In this document: positions 55,191 through 64,000 of the stretch, piece by piece
How the letters are laid out: every line of letters starts with the position of its first letter
How positions within the stretch are numbered: the first letter of the stretch is position 1
From: Nelumbo lutea
Lineage: Eukaryota; Streptophyta; Magnoliopsida; Proteales; Nelumbonaceae
Assembly (NCBI GenBank): GCA_022828595.1
Contig: JAKGHH010000002.1
Span: 38,534,222-38,598,221, forward strand
Direction: 5' to 3'
DNA length: 64,000 nt
Program-made: the position numbers and the translations under genes
Notes under the pieces: generated by a model
Seen by the model: only the letters and a program-made list of their open reading frames with translations
Told to the model about the DNA's origin: nothing
Database searches by the model: none

Positions 55191-55764
55191 ACTGCTGAAA
55201 ATAGTTCAAATCCCACACAATTACACAACAGCCACAAGCAGAATACCAACCCTCAAGAAATTTACTTTTGGGATGTGAGGAAGAAAACAAGAAACTGTTG
55301 AAATCAACTCTGTGATGGTTCAGCCATTAAACCAGCCCGGTAATCATCAATCCAACACAGCCAAGGCAGATGTTACTATCGGTCCGATTACAACCCATAC
55401 AGTCTAACAATCCAGCATCCAAACGAATGTATAGAACCAAGGAATAAATCCTTCACACCATTGGCCAAAAAAGACAAAAACAAGAACACACCTGTCCAAC
55501 ACCTGTACGAAAGTGCCAACCAGAAATTGACTTCACAGCATCGAACAGAGAAGAAAGGGAGTCTCTATCAGCATCGCCCTTCTTTGACTAGGGTTTCCTT
55601 GATATTACAACCAAGGAAGAACCCACAGGAGGTGCCACCAGTAATCTAGGGTTTCTCTGTCTTCCACGTCCAAGAATTTAAAGAAGGAAAAAAAAAAGGC
55701 GAAGCAGGTTCAAAACAGGTGGGACCAAAATTCTTTTACAGCCCAAAAACTTGCTCTGATACCA

Positions 55765-56045
55765 TGTAATCAGTCATGGAGAGTGGGAGACGAGAGAGAG
55801 AGAGAGAGAGAAAGAGAAGGAAAGGGAGATACAATTGAGAGAAAAAGAAAACTATCTCTGGCTGCCGCCAGTTCACTATTTATATTAACTTAATAAAAAA
55901 GAATAGAAATTACAAGTATGCCCCTAACGGCACACCCTAGAAACAAACTAATAAAAAAAAAGGAAAAATCACTAACTGACAGTATCTTAAGAGGACAACC
56001 TACTAACAACAACTATAAAGTAACAGTTAAATAAGCCTTACAACA
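55765..56045 (-). repeat. 5' LTR (minus-strand element)
   Basis: Same ends as the left copy, with a longer AG microsatellite. The primer site abuts it at 55751-55764. Confidence 0.92.
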
Positions 56046-56182
56046 ATCCTCTCTCCAGAATTTATAACTTGGTTTGTGTAATCACTTCAGATACTATTCA
56101 AAATATGGTATCTTATGAAACAACAAAAAAGAAATAATCATTCATTATTTGCACTTAGTCAAAGTTTCTAATCTGTGTTTGT

Positions 56183-56766
56183 GATCTGTGAGCTAAACGT
56201 TGCTGCTTTAATACTGGAGAATACATTCACACCTATCCTGGATATGGCTGGAGTTCTACGTGGTTCATTGGTGGCAGTGGTTCTAAAGGCCTCAAGGTTC
56301 TTAATTGCCTTGTACGGTCTCCATGGAGCACTATTGATATTATTGGCCAGGTAAGAATAGATGTTACTGGAAACTTTAGATCTGTAACCCCTTGCTTTTT
56401 ATTGTATCTGCAAGGCTTCTGAATTGTAAGTGGATGATTTTATCCCTTTTGTGCCCATATTTTGACCTATAGATGTCCAAGTTCTATATCATGTTTGATT
56501 TAAACCTATTTACTGCAGATCAGACAGCCAATCCTATTACTCTCAGGATTGCAAGATGAGATGGTTCCCCCATCTCACATGCAGATGCTTTATGCTAAAG
56601 CAGCTTCACATAACAAGCAGTGCATCTTTGTTGAATTTTTCCACTGGTATGCATATGGACACATGGCTGGCTGGAGGTGGCCATTATTGGAGAACAATTC
56701 AGCAGTTCATGGATCAAAATGTCCCTGAGAATAAGGAATATGACTCACACCAGAATGACAGGTAAT
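56183..56766 (+). pseudogene. WAV2: WAV2/BEM46-like hydrolase, last two exons
   Basis: Two exons of a plant alpha/beta hydrolase of the WAV2 (BEM46/ABHD13) family, a plasma-membrane protein affecting root bending in Arabidopsis (family knowledge). Exon one (to 56349) reads NVAALILENTFTPILDMAGVL, then after a small deletion and frame change WFIGGSGSKGLKVLNCLVRS and PWSTIDIIGQ with donor GTAAGA. Exon two (56519 on, acceptor TACTGCAG) reads IRQPILLLSGLQDEMVPPSH, YAKAASHNKQCIFVEF, then after a one-base insertion GMHMDTWLAGG and YWRTIQQFMDQNVPENKEYD. The intron is retained, so this came from genomic DNA. The nucleophile Ser exon is missing and two frame breaks disable it. Confidence 0.85.
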
Positions 56767-57051
56767 GATTCTAAACGCCGGATCTCTGCTTTTATAACCT
56801 GCAATGTCAATAAGGCCCTTTAGTTTGTTTATATTTCTTGTAAATAGCAAAAGAGGGAAATCAAAACAATTGGAAATTTTTGAATTTTGATGTAAAGGAA
56901 CTGGGTATCTAGCTATCAAGAACTGGCAAATGGGTTTCTTTTAATTTTGAAGTTTATCTGGTTTTGTTAGAATTTTTTTTTTTTTGTTTTTGAACAGGGT
57001 TAGATCTTGGAGCTTTGGTTCTAGGGTTTTAGCAGCATTTCTTAGAAAAAA

Positions 57052-59330
57052 ATGCTGAAAGAATCGGCTTCTTTGTTGTTGATTTTTTCTCTCCTTTTCT
57101 CTGTTTCTGCCATGGAGAATGGATTCCCACACTGTAATTGCGATGACGAAGACTTCTGGAGCGTGGACAACATTCTAGAATGCCAGAGGGCGAGCAATTT
57201 CCTTATCGTAGTAGCTACTTTTCAATCCTTATTGAGCTCCTTTACTTCATTAGCTGCTCCAATGTCCCATTCAAATGGGTCCTCTTGCAGTTCATTTCCT
57301 TCATAGTCCTCTGCGGGATGACTCATTTGCTGAACGGGTGGACTTATGCCCTTTATACATTCTAGCTGATGCTGGTTCTCACCGACTTCAAATTTCTTAC
57401 TGCCTTGGTCTCCGGTGCAACTGCTATCACTCTGATAACTCTCATTCCTCTGTTTGTCAAAGTAAAGGTGAGAGAGCTCTTCTTGAAGAAGAAGGCCTGG
57501 GAGCTTAATAGACAGGTAGGGAAGATGAAGAAACTGAAGGAAGCCAGTTTGCATGTTCGAGAGTTGACCCAAGAGATTGGGAAATCATTGGATAGTCATA
57601 CCATCTTATACCCCACTTTGCTCAAGCTGTCCAATACTTTGGACCTGCAGAACTGTGCGGTTTGGATACCCAACGATATTAAAACAGAGATGAACTTGAC
57701 CCATGAGTTGAAAGGGAGGAGTTCGTTGATTCACTCTTGCCCTGCTATCCCAATAAATGATCCAGATGTAAAGAAAATTAAGGAGAGCAAGGGAGTGAAG
57801 ATCCTGAGGCCAGACTCGGCTCTTGGTATTGCAAGCAGTGGTGGATTTGGTGAGCTTGGTGCTGTGGCGGCAATTCGGATGCCAATGTTGTGGGTAGCAA
57901 ACTTCAATGGAGGGACACCAGAATTAATCCCATAATGTTATGCAATACTGGTTTTGGTTCTTCCAAACAGTGGTCGTAGATTTTGGACTTGCCATGAATT
58001 GGAGATAGTGGAGGTGGTTGCTGATGAGGTGGCTGTTGCTCTATCCCATGCTGCAGTTCTGGAAGAGTCTCAGCTCATGAGAGACAAACTAGCAGAGCAG
58101 TACCAGGCACTGCAACAGGTTAGGGAGAAAATATTTATCTTGGGACTGCTGCCTATGATACGGCATGAGAATCTGAGCAGTGAGCAGCAGATCACAGTTG
58201 AATCAATGCTAAAGACCAGCATTGTACTCTCAACCCTGATAAATGATGTAATGGGGATTTCAAGTGCGGATAATGGAAGGTTTCCACTAGAAATGAGATC
58301 TTTCCAGCTAGCTGCACTCGATGATCAAGAAAGCAGCTTGTCTTGCCAAGTGTCTATGTGTTTGTAAAGGTTTCTCTTTCACCAAGGAGGTTGAGAACTC
58401 AGTGCCTGATCAGGTAATAGGAGATGAGAGAAGAATTTTTCAGGTGATATTGCATATGGTTGGGAATATTCTAAAGGAATTTTTCATGTGACATTGCAAT
58501 TAAACATTTTATTTTCATTGATAAAAAAATTGAACATTTTATTTTCAAAATTATTAAGAAGACAACTACATATTCTAACAAATTTTCTCAGAAAGTCATT
58601 AAGAGTTTACGACCTTGAACAGGATATGCCAAGCCATAAAATCTTTTATCTTAATATTCAATCGAAAAGCCATGTCTACTGATGGCAATTGGCCAACAAG
58701 GTTTGCCAAATTGTTATTTTTTTTATATCTATTGCCAAATCATCTTCATTCTTATGGGTTGTATTTGCTTGCATTGATAACTCTAATGTGTGGCACATAT
58801 TTGGTTATCTGCTTGGGCTTGGTTCATGCTTCTATTGATAACTCTAAAGAAGTATATATAACTGATGGATATGTACATCATTGAACAACTTGTATGCCTT
58901 GGTGATTAATTTTGCATCTTATATTTCAGAATTTACGATCTTGATTTTGAAACCCATGTGCAGATGATGAAAGGGAACATTTGGGTAATTCCAAACAATA
59001 AGGATTTTGCACAAAGCATGAGACCTTAAGTTTCAACTCCAACCATCTATAGGAGGAGGCATCTTTGAACCAGGTGGATCATCAGAGCAGCTACCTTCAG
59101 AATTCAGAGGCCTTCAAGTTATATTAGCTGATTATGATGACATCAATAGGGCTGTGAAGCGAAAGCTCCTTGAGAAGCTCGGTTGTCAAGTTACAGTTGT
59201 TTCCTCTGGGTTTAAATGCCTTAGACTTGGGCCCTCTGGAACTTCATTTCATATCATTCTTTTGGACCTCAATGTGCCCGAGATGGATGGCTTTGAAGTT
59301 GCATTTTATTTTAGAGGTTATTTTAAATAA
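57052..59330 (+). pseudogene. ETR2: ETR2/EIN4-type ethylene receptor pseudogene
   Basis: A subfamily-2 ethylene receptor. It shows a signal-like start (MLKESASLLLIFSLLF), [10 protein letters not shown], ethylene-binding membrane segments with [20 protein letters not shown] and [13 protein letters not shown] (Cys and His ligands of the copper site present), a GAF domain ([45 protein letters not shown]) and a decayed kinase-like part (LSTLINDVMGISSADNGRFP, VIGDERRIFQVILHMVGN). After an unrelated AT-rich gap it resumes at about 58965 with MMKGNIWVIPNN behind an acceptor (CATGTGCAG), then receiver sequence (LADYDDINRAVKRKLLEKLG, IILLDLNVPEMDGFEVA). Breaks: one-base loss near 57215, TAG at 57363, TAA at 57933, loss of the H-box near 58130, a frameshift near 58312, a deleted mid-kinase part and a truncated receiver. 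Confidence 0.9.
58470..58964. other. AT-rich gap inside the receptor pseudogene
   Basis: Replaces the ATP-binding half of the kinase-like domain. Contains a near-repeat ATTGAACATTTTATTTTCA (58497 and 58530). Could be the old intron plus a deletion, or an insertion. Confidence 0.5.
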
Positions 59331-60177
59331 TTTTTATTTTTCTATTAAGATTTGTTCAAACTGGTTGTACTTGATATATTACCCATGTATGACCCGGAAC
59401 ATGATACGATTTCTTCTATAATAAAGTTGGTTGATGTAATGATGTTTATGGGAAAATTCCACTTTTATTTTTTAAATGTTTCTTTTATTTACAAAAAATA
59501 ATTTTATATTGGATTTTAGTTTTTGTTTATTTTGTTCTACTTTTACAGTTAAAACTTTTAATAGTTTTACTAGCATTAATCAATAATAAATATTTAAAAA
59601 CTTACATTCAGTTAAATTAATTAATTAATTACTTCCATTTCATTACATTAAGTGATATTTATTAACTCTAGGAGTAGTTTAAGAAATTTGCCCATAAGAA
59701 TATTAGTATGGACCTGTGTGATGCACGATTTTGTTAAAGGGAGTCTTGTGATATTTCTAAATGGATTAAGGGAGACCAAGTCCAATTCGATCATTATTTT
59801 TTGATTATGTATTGTTAGATAAATTAGTGTTAAAATTAATTTTTGTTAATTTAAAACTAATAATTTTCTTACATTATTAATTTTATTAATAAACTATCTT
59901 ATATTTTGTTTTACTAAATTTTATTGTTTTTTATTAGAATTTTTTATGTTATATTTTAAATGGATTTTAAAGTCAATAAATTTTTTAAATATACTTGTTC
60001 TTTTTATTAAATGTACTTTTAGTTTATTGTTATCATATTTATTAACTTTTATCATGATTTTTAAATGTAATTTTAATAGATATTAAAATATAAAAATTAA
60101 TTTCAGAACTAATAATTTCTTATTAACATTTTTGTTTTTATTAATAAACTTCTATTAATTAGAATTAAAATGGATGG
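59331..60177. other. AT-rich spacer
   Basis: Very AT-rich, with repeated TTTTTATTAATAAA-type stretches near 59870-60160. No gene seen. Confidence 0.5.
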
Positions 60178-60185
60178 AAGCTAAG

Positions 60186-60681
60186 TAGTTGTGATCAAGG
60201 CTGACTCGGGTTAGGCTTAGCACATGTTATAAGGCTATGGCCTAGGCCCAAGCCTGACCTAGGTTCTGAGCGAGAAACATAGGTCCCATCCAGCTCTACA
60301 CATGTCTAGGTAGGGCTTAGCAAATAGTAATTGTAATTAGGGCTATAGCCTAGGCCTGAATAGGTCCATGCATAATTCCGCCTATGAATTTTATGTACAA
60401 AATAGTGAATGCATATAATATTTTATATCAAACATTCATATGTCATGTATAAAAAAATATTTTATACATTTTATATTATAAAATACCATATATTATATGT
60501 GCTGTAAGTATCGTTTTATAATATTTATATGTAAATAAAAATAACATAAATAACACATAAATATGTGCGGGCCAGGTGGGACTTGGGCTAGGCATGAAGT
60601 GTTGGGACCAAGTCCAACCTTGAAATGAGTGGTGCTAATATGAGCCCAGTCATGGGCTAGATTGAAAAATGATCACCCCTA
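60186..60681. mobile_element. hAT-like non-autonomous element
   Basis: 496 bp from TAGTTGTGATCA to TGATCACCCCTA, inverted ends with two mismatches, flanked by AAGCTAAG (60178-60185) and AGGCTAAG (60682-60689), an 8-bp duplication with one mismatch. The interior has GGGCTAGGC/CTAGGCC-type motifs near each end and no coding. Confidence 0.75.
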
Positions 60682-60689
60682 AGGCTAAG

Positions 60690-61613
60690 TGAAATTTCAA
60701 TTAATAAATACTAATTTTAAAATTAACAATTTTATTTAATTTCAATTTTACTATTTTTTTGCTAATTCATATTATATTATCAATTAGTTAAGATTAATTA
60801 AATTATTAAGTTTAACTAATTAAGTTATAATTAATTATATACTATTTGTAAATAAAAAAAATATCGTATTATGCTTTATTAATAATATAGTTGACAAATG
60901 TAATTAATCTATTAATAATACTTAATTACATATGAATAATAAATTATCCTTAAAGTAATTATTACTAACCTCTATAATATGACTCGGATCTCTTGCCTAT
61001 AAGAACTCTGCCTGTATCTACTTACAATACATTACCTCTCGTGAATTGAGAACATCTCCCTCTATATAATATTATGTAGAGGATGAAATATTCTCTATAT
61101 ATCACTGTGATAAAAATGGGCAGGAGATCCGGACTCCTATAATATAATCCATATAATCTAATAAGCATTTTAAATAATAACACCCACTTATCGCTCTATG
61201 ACACCCACCTAATGCACCCACAAATGACTGAACGGAGGTCTCCCATTCCAACTCTCCAGTACTCTCGTTCTCTTTTTGAAACAAATTGAAAGACTCTTGC
61301 TAAACAGAAAAATCTCTACGACTCCCAATCTTTGCCTCAATAAATGTCCATGTGGAATTATATAAAATTAAAAAATAAAAAATAAAAAAAAAAAGAGAAA
61401 AAGAGAAATGCTACATCAGATTATTCCTCTTTAATATATAGATATAGTTGGGGAAAGGAAACCAATGATTAAAAAAAAGGAGATCCATGCATCTGGTTTA
61501 AGTAATTGCCTTTAGATAGAACGTTTTTCCTATTTCTTGCTTTATTTTTTATTTGTTGGTTCAAGATTCAATAGAGATTATTTCAAGTAACTATTGATTC
61601 AACGAAGATTGTC
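60690..61613. other. AT-rich spacer, nothing recognised
   Basis: Low-complexity AT sequence to about 60970, then unassigned DNA with an A-rich run near 61370-61405. Confidence 0.5.
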
Positions 61614-61622
61614 AATTGCAAG

Positions 61623-62156
61623 TAGGGCTGTTCACAGGTCGGGTTGGGTCGGTTTATTGTAGTTTTTTCAACTAACCTGACCTGGTCGGGTTACCTGGCA
61701 TAGAAACCGAAACCGACTCAGTATTAAGTAAAACCGACCTGGTCGGTTTGAGTCGGGTTGGGTCGATTTCAGTTCTAAGTTCGTCATTTGTGATAAAATC
61801 TTGCTAATTTTAAAAACAGTCATAAATTGAACATCATTTCAGCCATATCCTATGATAAAATTTAAATGAAAAGTTAATCACAAAAGTTGTTCATTAATCC
61901 AAAGTTTCTTGCAACCATTCAAAAACTAGGTGGTCTAATGGGCTTTGGAACTTCATGTTTGAACTAGGAACTAAATCGGTTCGGTTCGGGTCGGTTTTCA
62001 GTTTTATTGTGTGAAAATTGAAATCAACCCGAATCATCAGTTTAGGAATTTGCACAACCCAAAACCGACCCGTACTAATAAAAACTTGGTCGACTCGGGT
62101 TAGGTCGGTTTGCATTGGTCGGTTTGGTCGGGTTGGGCCTTCTTATGAACATCCCT
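61623..62156. mobile_element. hAT-like non-autonomous element, GGTCGGGTTGGG type
   Basis: 534 bp from TAGGGCTGTTCA to TGAACATCCCTA (11 of 12 inverted bases match), flanked by AATTGCAAG on both sides (61614-61622 and 62157-62165), an 8- or 9-bp perfect duplication. Subterminal regions are packed with GTCGGGTTGGGTCGG and its complement, typical of binding-site arrays in such elements. No coding. Confidence 0.82.
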
Positions 62157-62165
62157 AATTGCAAG

Positions 62166-63365
62166 GTATCATAAGGGAGACCTAAAAATCTTGGCTTCAC
62201 CTATACAAAACCACTAGAAAACAATTGGAGCATAATAATCAGAAGATAAGAACGAATATGAAGAACAAAAGAATGAGAGAGACTGAGAGAGAAATTGTAG
62301 GAAGTTTAGATAAACAGGTAAAGAGGTTATTTTAATATTTGGGTGAAGATCGTGATGAAAATGCGACCCGTTTTTTATCAATCCATGTGGTTTAGAGTTC
62401 GTGTGTTCCACGACATATCCGTTTACATGCATTTGCATATTTTCCATTTACCAAATTTACCAATTATCTGGTTTTGGATTGGGCTTGTCATTAATAATTA
62501 TAAAAATTAATGAAAAATAAAATTAATGAACATTCTTTTTAAAAATTAAAAAAGAAAAAGTCAATAAAAACAATTCAAAATCATTAAAAGTAAAATAAAC
62601 TTATCTAATAATAACAAATAAAAATGAAATTATAAATTAATAATTAATAAACATCAAAATCAATTTAAAAAGTAGCAATTATTACAAAATTATATAACAA
62701 TAATAAAAGCAACTCATTAATTGTTAAGCAATTTTATATTCCAATGGAATTTCATTTAAAAATAATATAACATAAAAAATGCTCAAAACCGTTTGAACAA
62801 TTAATCGCTTGGGTCAGTGATTTATTGACCAATATCAACCGTTTCTAAAAAAATTAGATTTTGGGGAAAACCAAAACTGATCACCTAATTAGTTCCCGAT
62901 TTTCCGATCCCACCATCCGTTCGATTTTGAAAACCATGGTTTAACACTTTAATTTGGCCCAGCAAAAGAAAATTCCTGATTTCTCCACTAGAACCAATGA
63001 TATCTCTCCAACAATATCATTGGTTACACAGCCGCTGAACAGCCATCGCGTTCAGCTAATATGATAAACGGAGGGTGTAGTAGCGTCCGTGAAGTTGCTT
63101 GCACGAGTCTCAGCTTCACACCATGCAATGCCTATGTGTCAATATGTGATTGAACGTGCAATAAAATGTGCACAACCCAGGGTGCAGGAGGTCCGGACTC
63201 TTCTGGAGTGGAAGCTGCGGCTCTCAAAGCAACCGGTTTCCCGGCACGGCACCTGGTCATTCGTCATCCTCGAGCGATCGTGGAACCCCTCTGTGATTGC
63301 ATAATGTGGCACTCTTCAATGCTCTAGTATCTTTTCTTGCGTCAGCTTGCTTGCTGGTAGGGATA
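62166..63365 (+). other. spacer and promoter/5' UTR of PIG-B
   Basis: AT-rich to about 62930, then a GC-richer stretch from about 63040 that probably contains the promoter and 5' UTR of the next gene. An open reading stretch at 63089-63304 lacks a recognised domain and an early ATG. No convincing TATA box. Confidence 0.5.
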
Positions 63366-63828
63366 ATGAAGCGGAGACTGAATGCTGCTAGTGCAGCAAC
63401 TAAAGAGCCAATTGATAAGTCTAGTTATTCCAAAACGGAACCGATTTCCTCAACCTCTGATGTTCGAATTTTCGCAATTTGTTTGATTTTTCGAGCAGTC
63501 AATTCATTGTTAGTGCAAACATATTTCAATCCAGATGAGCATTGGCAGGCCCTAGAAGTTGCTCACCGAGTTATATTTGGGTAACTCAAAACTATTCTCG
63601 CTTTTTATCTCTTTTAGGTTTGTTTTTAGTTGTATTTAGTTCATCAATAATGCTTGGTTTGTCTGGATCAATTAATCAAATTATGTTTGTTTGTGGAAAT
63701 TGAATGACAGATATGGCCACTTAACCTGGGAATGGGAGAAAGGGATCCGTAGCTACCTGCATCCTTTGGTGTTTGCTTTTCTCTATAAGGTTCTTGCTTT
63801 TCTTCATCTTGATACTCCCTGGTTCATG
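63366..63828 (+). CDS. PIGB: GPI mannosyltransferase 3 (PIG-B), first two exons
   Basis: The start of an ALG9/PIG-B family (GT22) mannosyltransferase, a multi-pass ER membrane enzyme adding the third mannose to GPI-anchor precursors. Exon one runs 63366-63580 (ATG at 63366, 71 codons plus two bases), exon two 63711-63828, with donors GTAACT and GTAAGT and acceptor AATGACAG; the joined frame is open for 111 codons. Key family segment: RIFAICLIFRAVNSLLVQTY, FNPDEHWQALEVAHRVIFGY (NPDEHWQ with the luminal catalytic-type Asp-Glu), GHLTWEWEKGIRSYLHPLVF and LDTPWFM. An upstream in-frame extension exists (to about 63297) but has no ATG. The gene continues beyond the window. Confidence 0.92.
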
Positions 63829-64000
63829 GTAAGTCTTCATTTTAACTGAGAATCATTTGAAACTTGTTCAGGTCACACTTTCTTAGATTTAGATTTTTGA
63901 GAAATATATACAAAGAGAACCAATTTTGTTATGTTTCTTTTATCCTTATTTTTTTTCCTTGTTCAATGGTTAGACTGTGAGAACTTTGTTATTTTAGAAA
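63829..64000 (+). other. PIG-B intron 2, partial
   Basis: Starts GTAAGTC and runs to the window edge. No further exon seen. Confidence 0.8.

Larger units (their letters stand above)
50604..56045 (-). mobile_element. nearly complete Ty1/copia element
   Basis: LTRs at 50604-50869 and 55765-56045 (266 and 281 bp, differing by about ten substitutions and small indels in an AG repeat), and a perfect target duplication ATCCT (50599-50603 and 56046-56050). On the minus strand: primer site TGGTATCAGAGCAA at 55764-55751, gag, protease, integrase, reverse transcriptase, RNase H, then a polypurine tract (TTGAGGGGGAG) at 50880-50870. A few stops break the polyprotein, so it is dead, but its LTRs are the most similar of the coding elements here, implying the youngest insertion. 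It splits a set of host-gene fragments. Confidence 0.93.

Noticed and set aside
63089..63304. Separate small gene or N-terminal extension upstream of PIG-B
   Set aside because: No recognisable domain, no early ATG and a different frame from PIG-B. It is more likely 5' UTR or promoter.

Overview
The window is nuclear DNA from a flowering plant. The evidence is spliced protein genes with GT-AG introns, several plant-type Ty1/copia and Ty3/gypsy LTR retrotransposons, plant L1-type LINEs with a C-terminal RNase H, hAT- and Mutator-like MITEs, a plastid DNA insertion, and recognisable plant host genes (an ethylene receptor, a WAV2-like hydrolase, a C-type-lectin receptor kinase). The species cannot be named. 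The TE-stuffed introns suggest a medium to large, probably woody, dicot or magnoliid genome; that is inference.

Only two loci look like living genes, both on the + strand. The first is a U2AF-large-subunit-related RRM protein. Its last seven coding exons (416 codons plus stop) lie at 14984-26427 with consistent splice sites and phases. Its 5' exons were not found and are probably left of the window, so positions 1-14983 may be one very large intron. The second is GPI mannosyltransferase 3 (PIG-B), whose first two coding exons are at 63366-63828 and which runs off the right edge.

Layout. 1-15 kb: LINE fragments, a hAT MITE, a compact gypsy element that swapped most of pol for a receptor-kinase cDNA (2912-5618), a LINE ORF1 relic, and a three-level nest (SINE inside MULE inside LINE) at 9.3-10.6 kb. 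15-25 kb: introns holding LINE ends on both strands, a copia 3' end and a plastid trnA-derived fragment. 26.4-28.2 kb: intergenic DNA with a 103-bp tandem repeat. 28.3-40.1 kb: a small non-coding LTR element with a perfect target duplication, a decayed gypsy and a decayed copia. 42-48 kb: a copia element truncated in its reverse transcriptase region. 49.6-59.3 kb: a mosaic of host-gene pieces, all on the + strand (small membrane protein fused in frame to the first Rab-E exon, WAV2 3' exons, ETR2-type receptor pseudogene), split by a fairly young, almost complete minus-strand copia. 59.3-63 kb: AT-rich spacer with two hAT-like MITEs, then the PIG-B promoter.

The most notable signals are the two gene-capture events: the gypsy element with an in-frame gag-lectin junction, and the multi-gene mosaic that would be contiguous if the 5.4-kb copia were removed.
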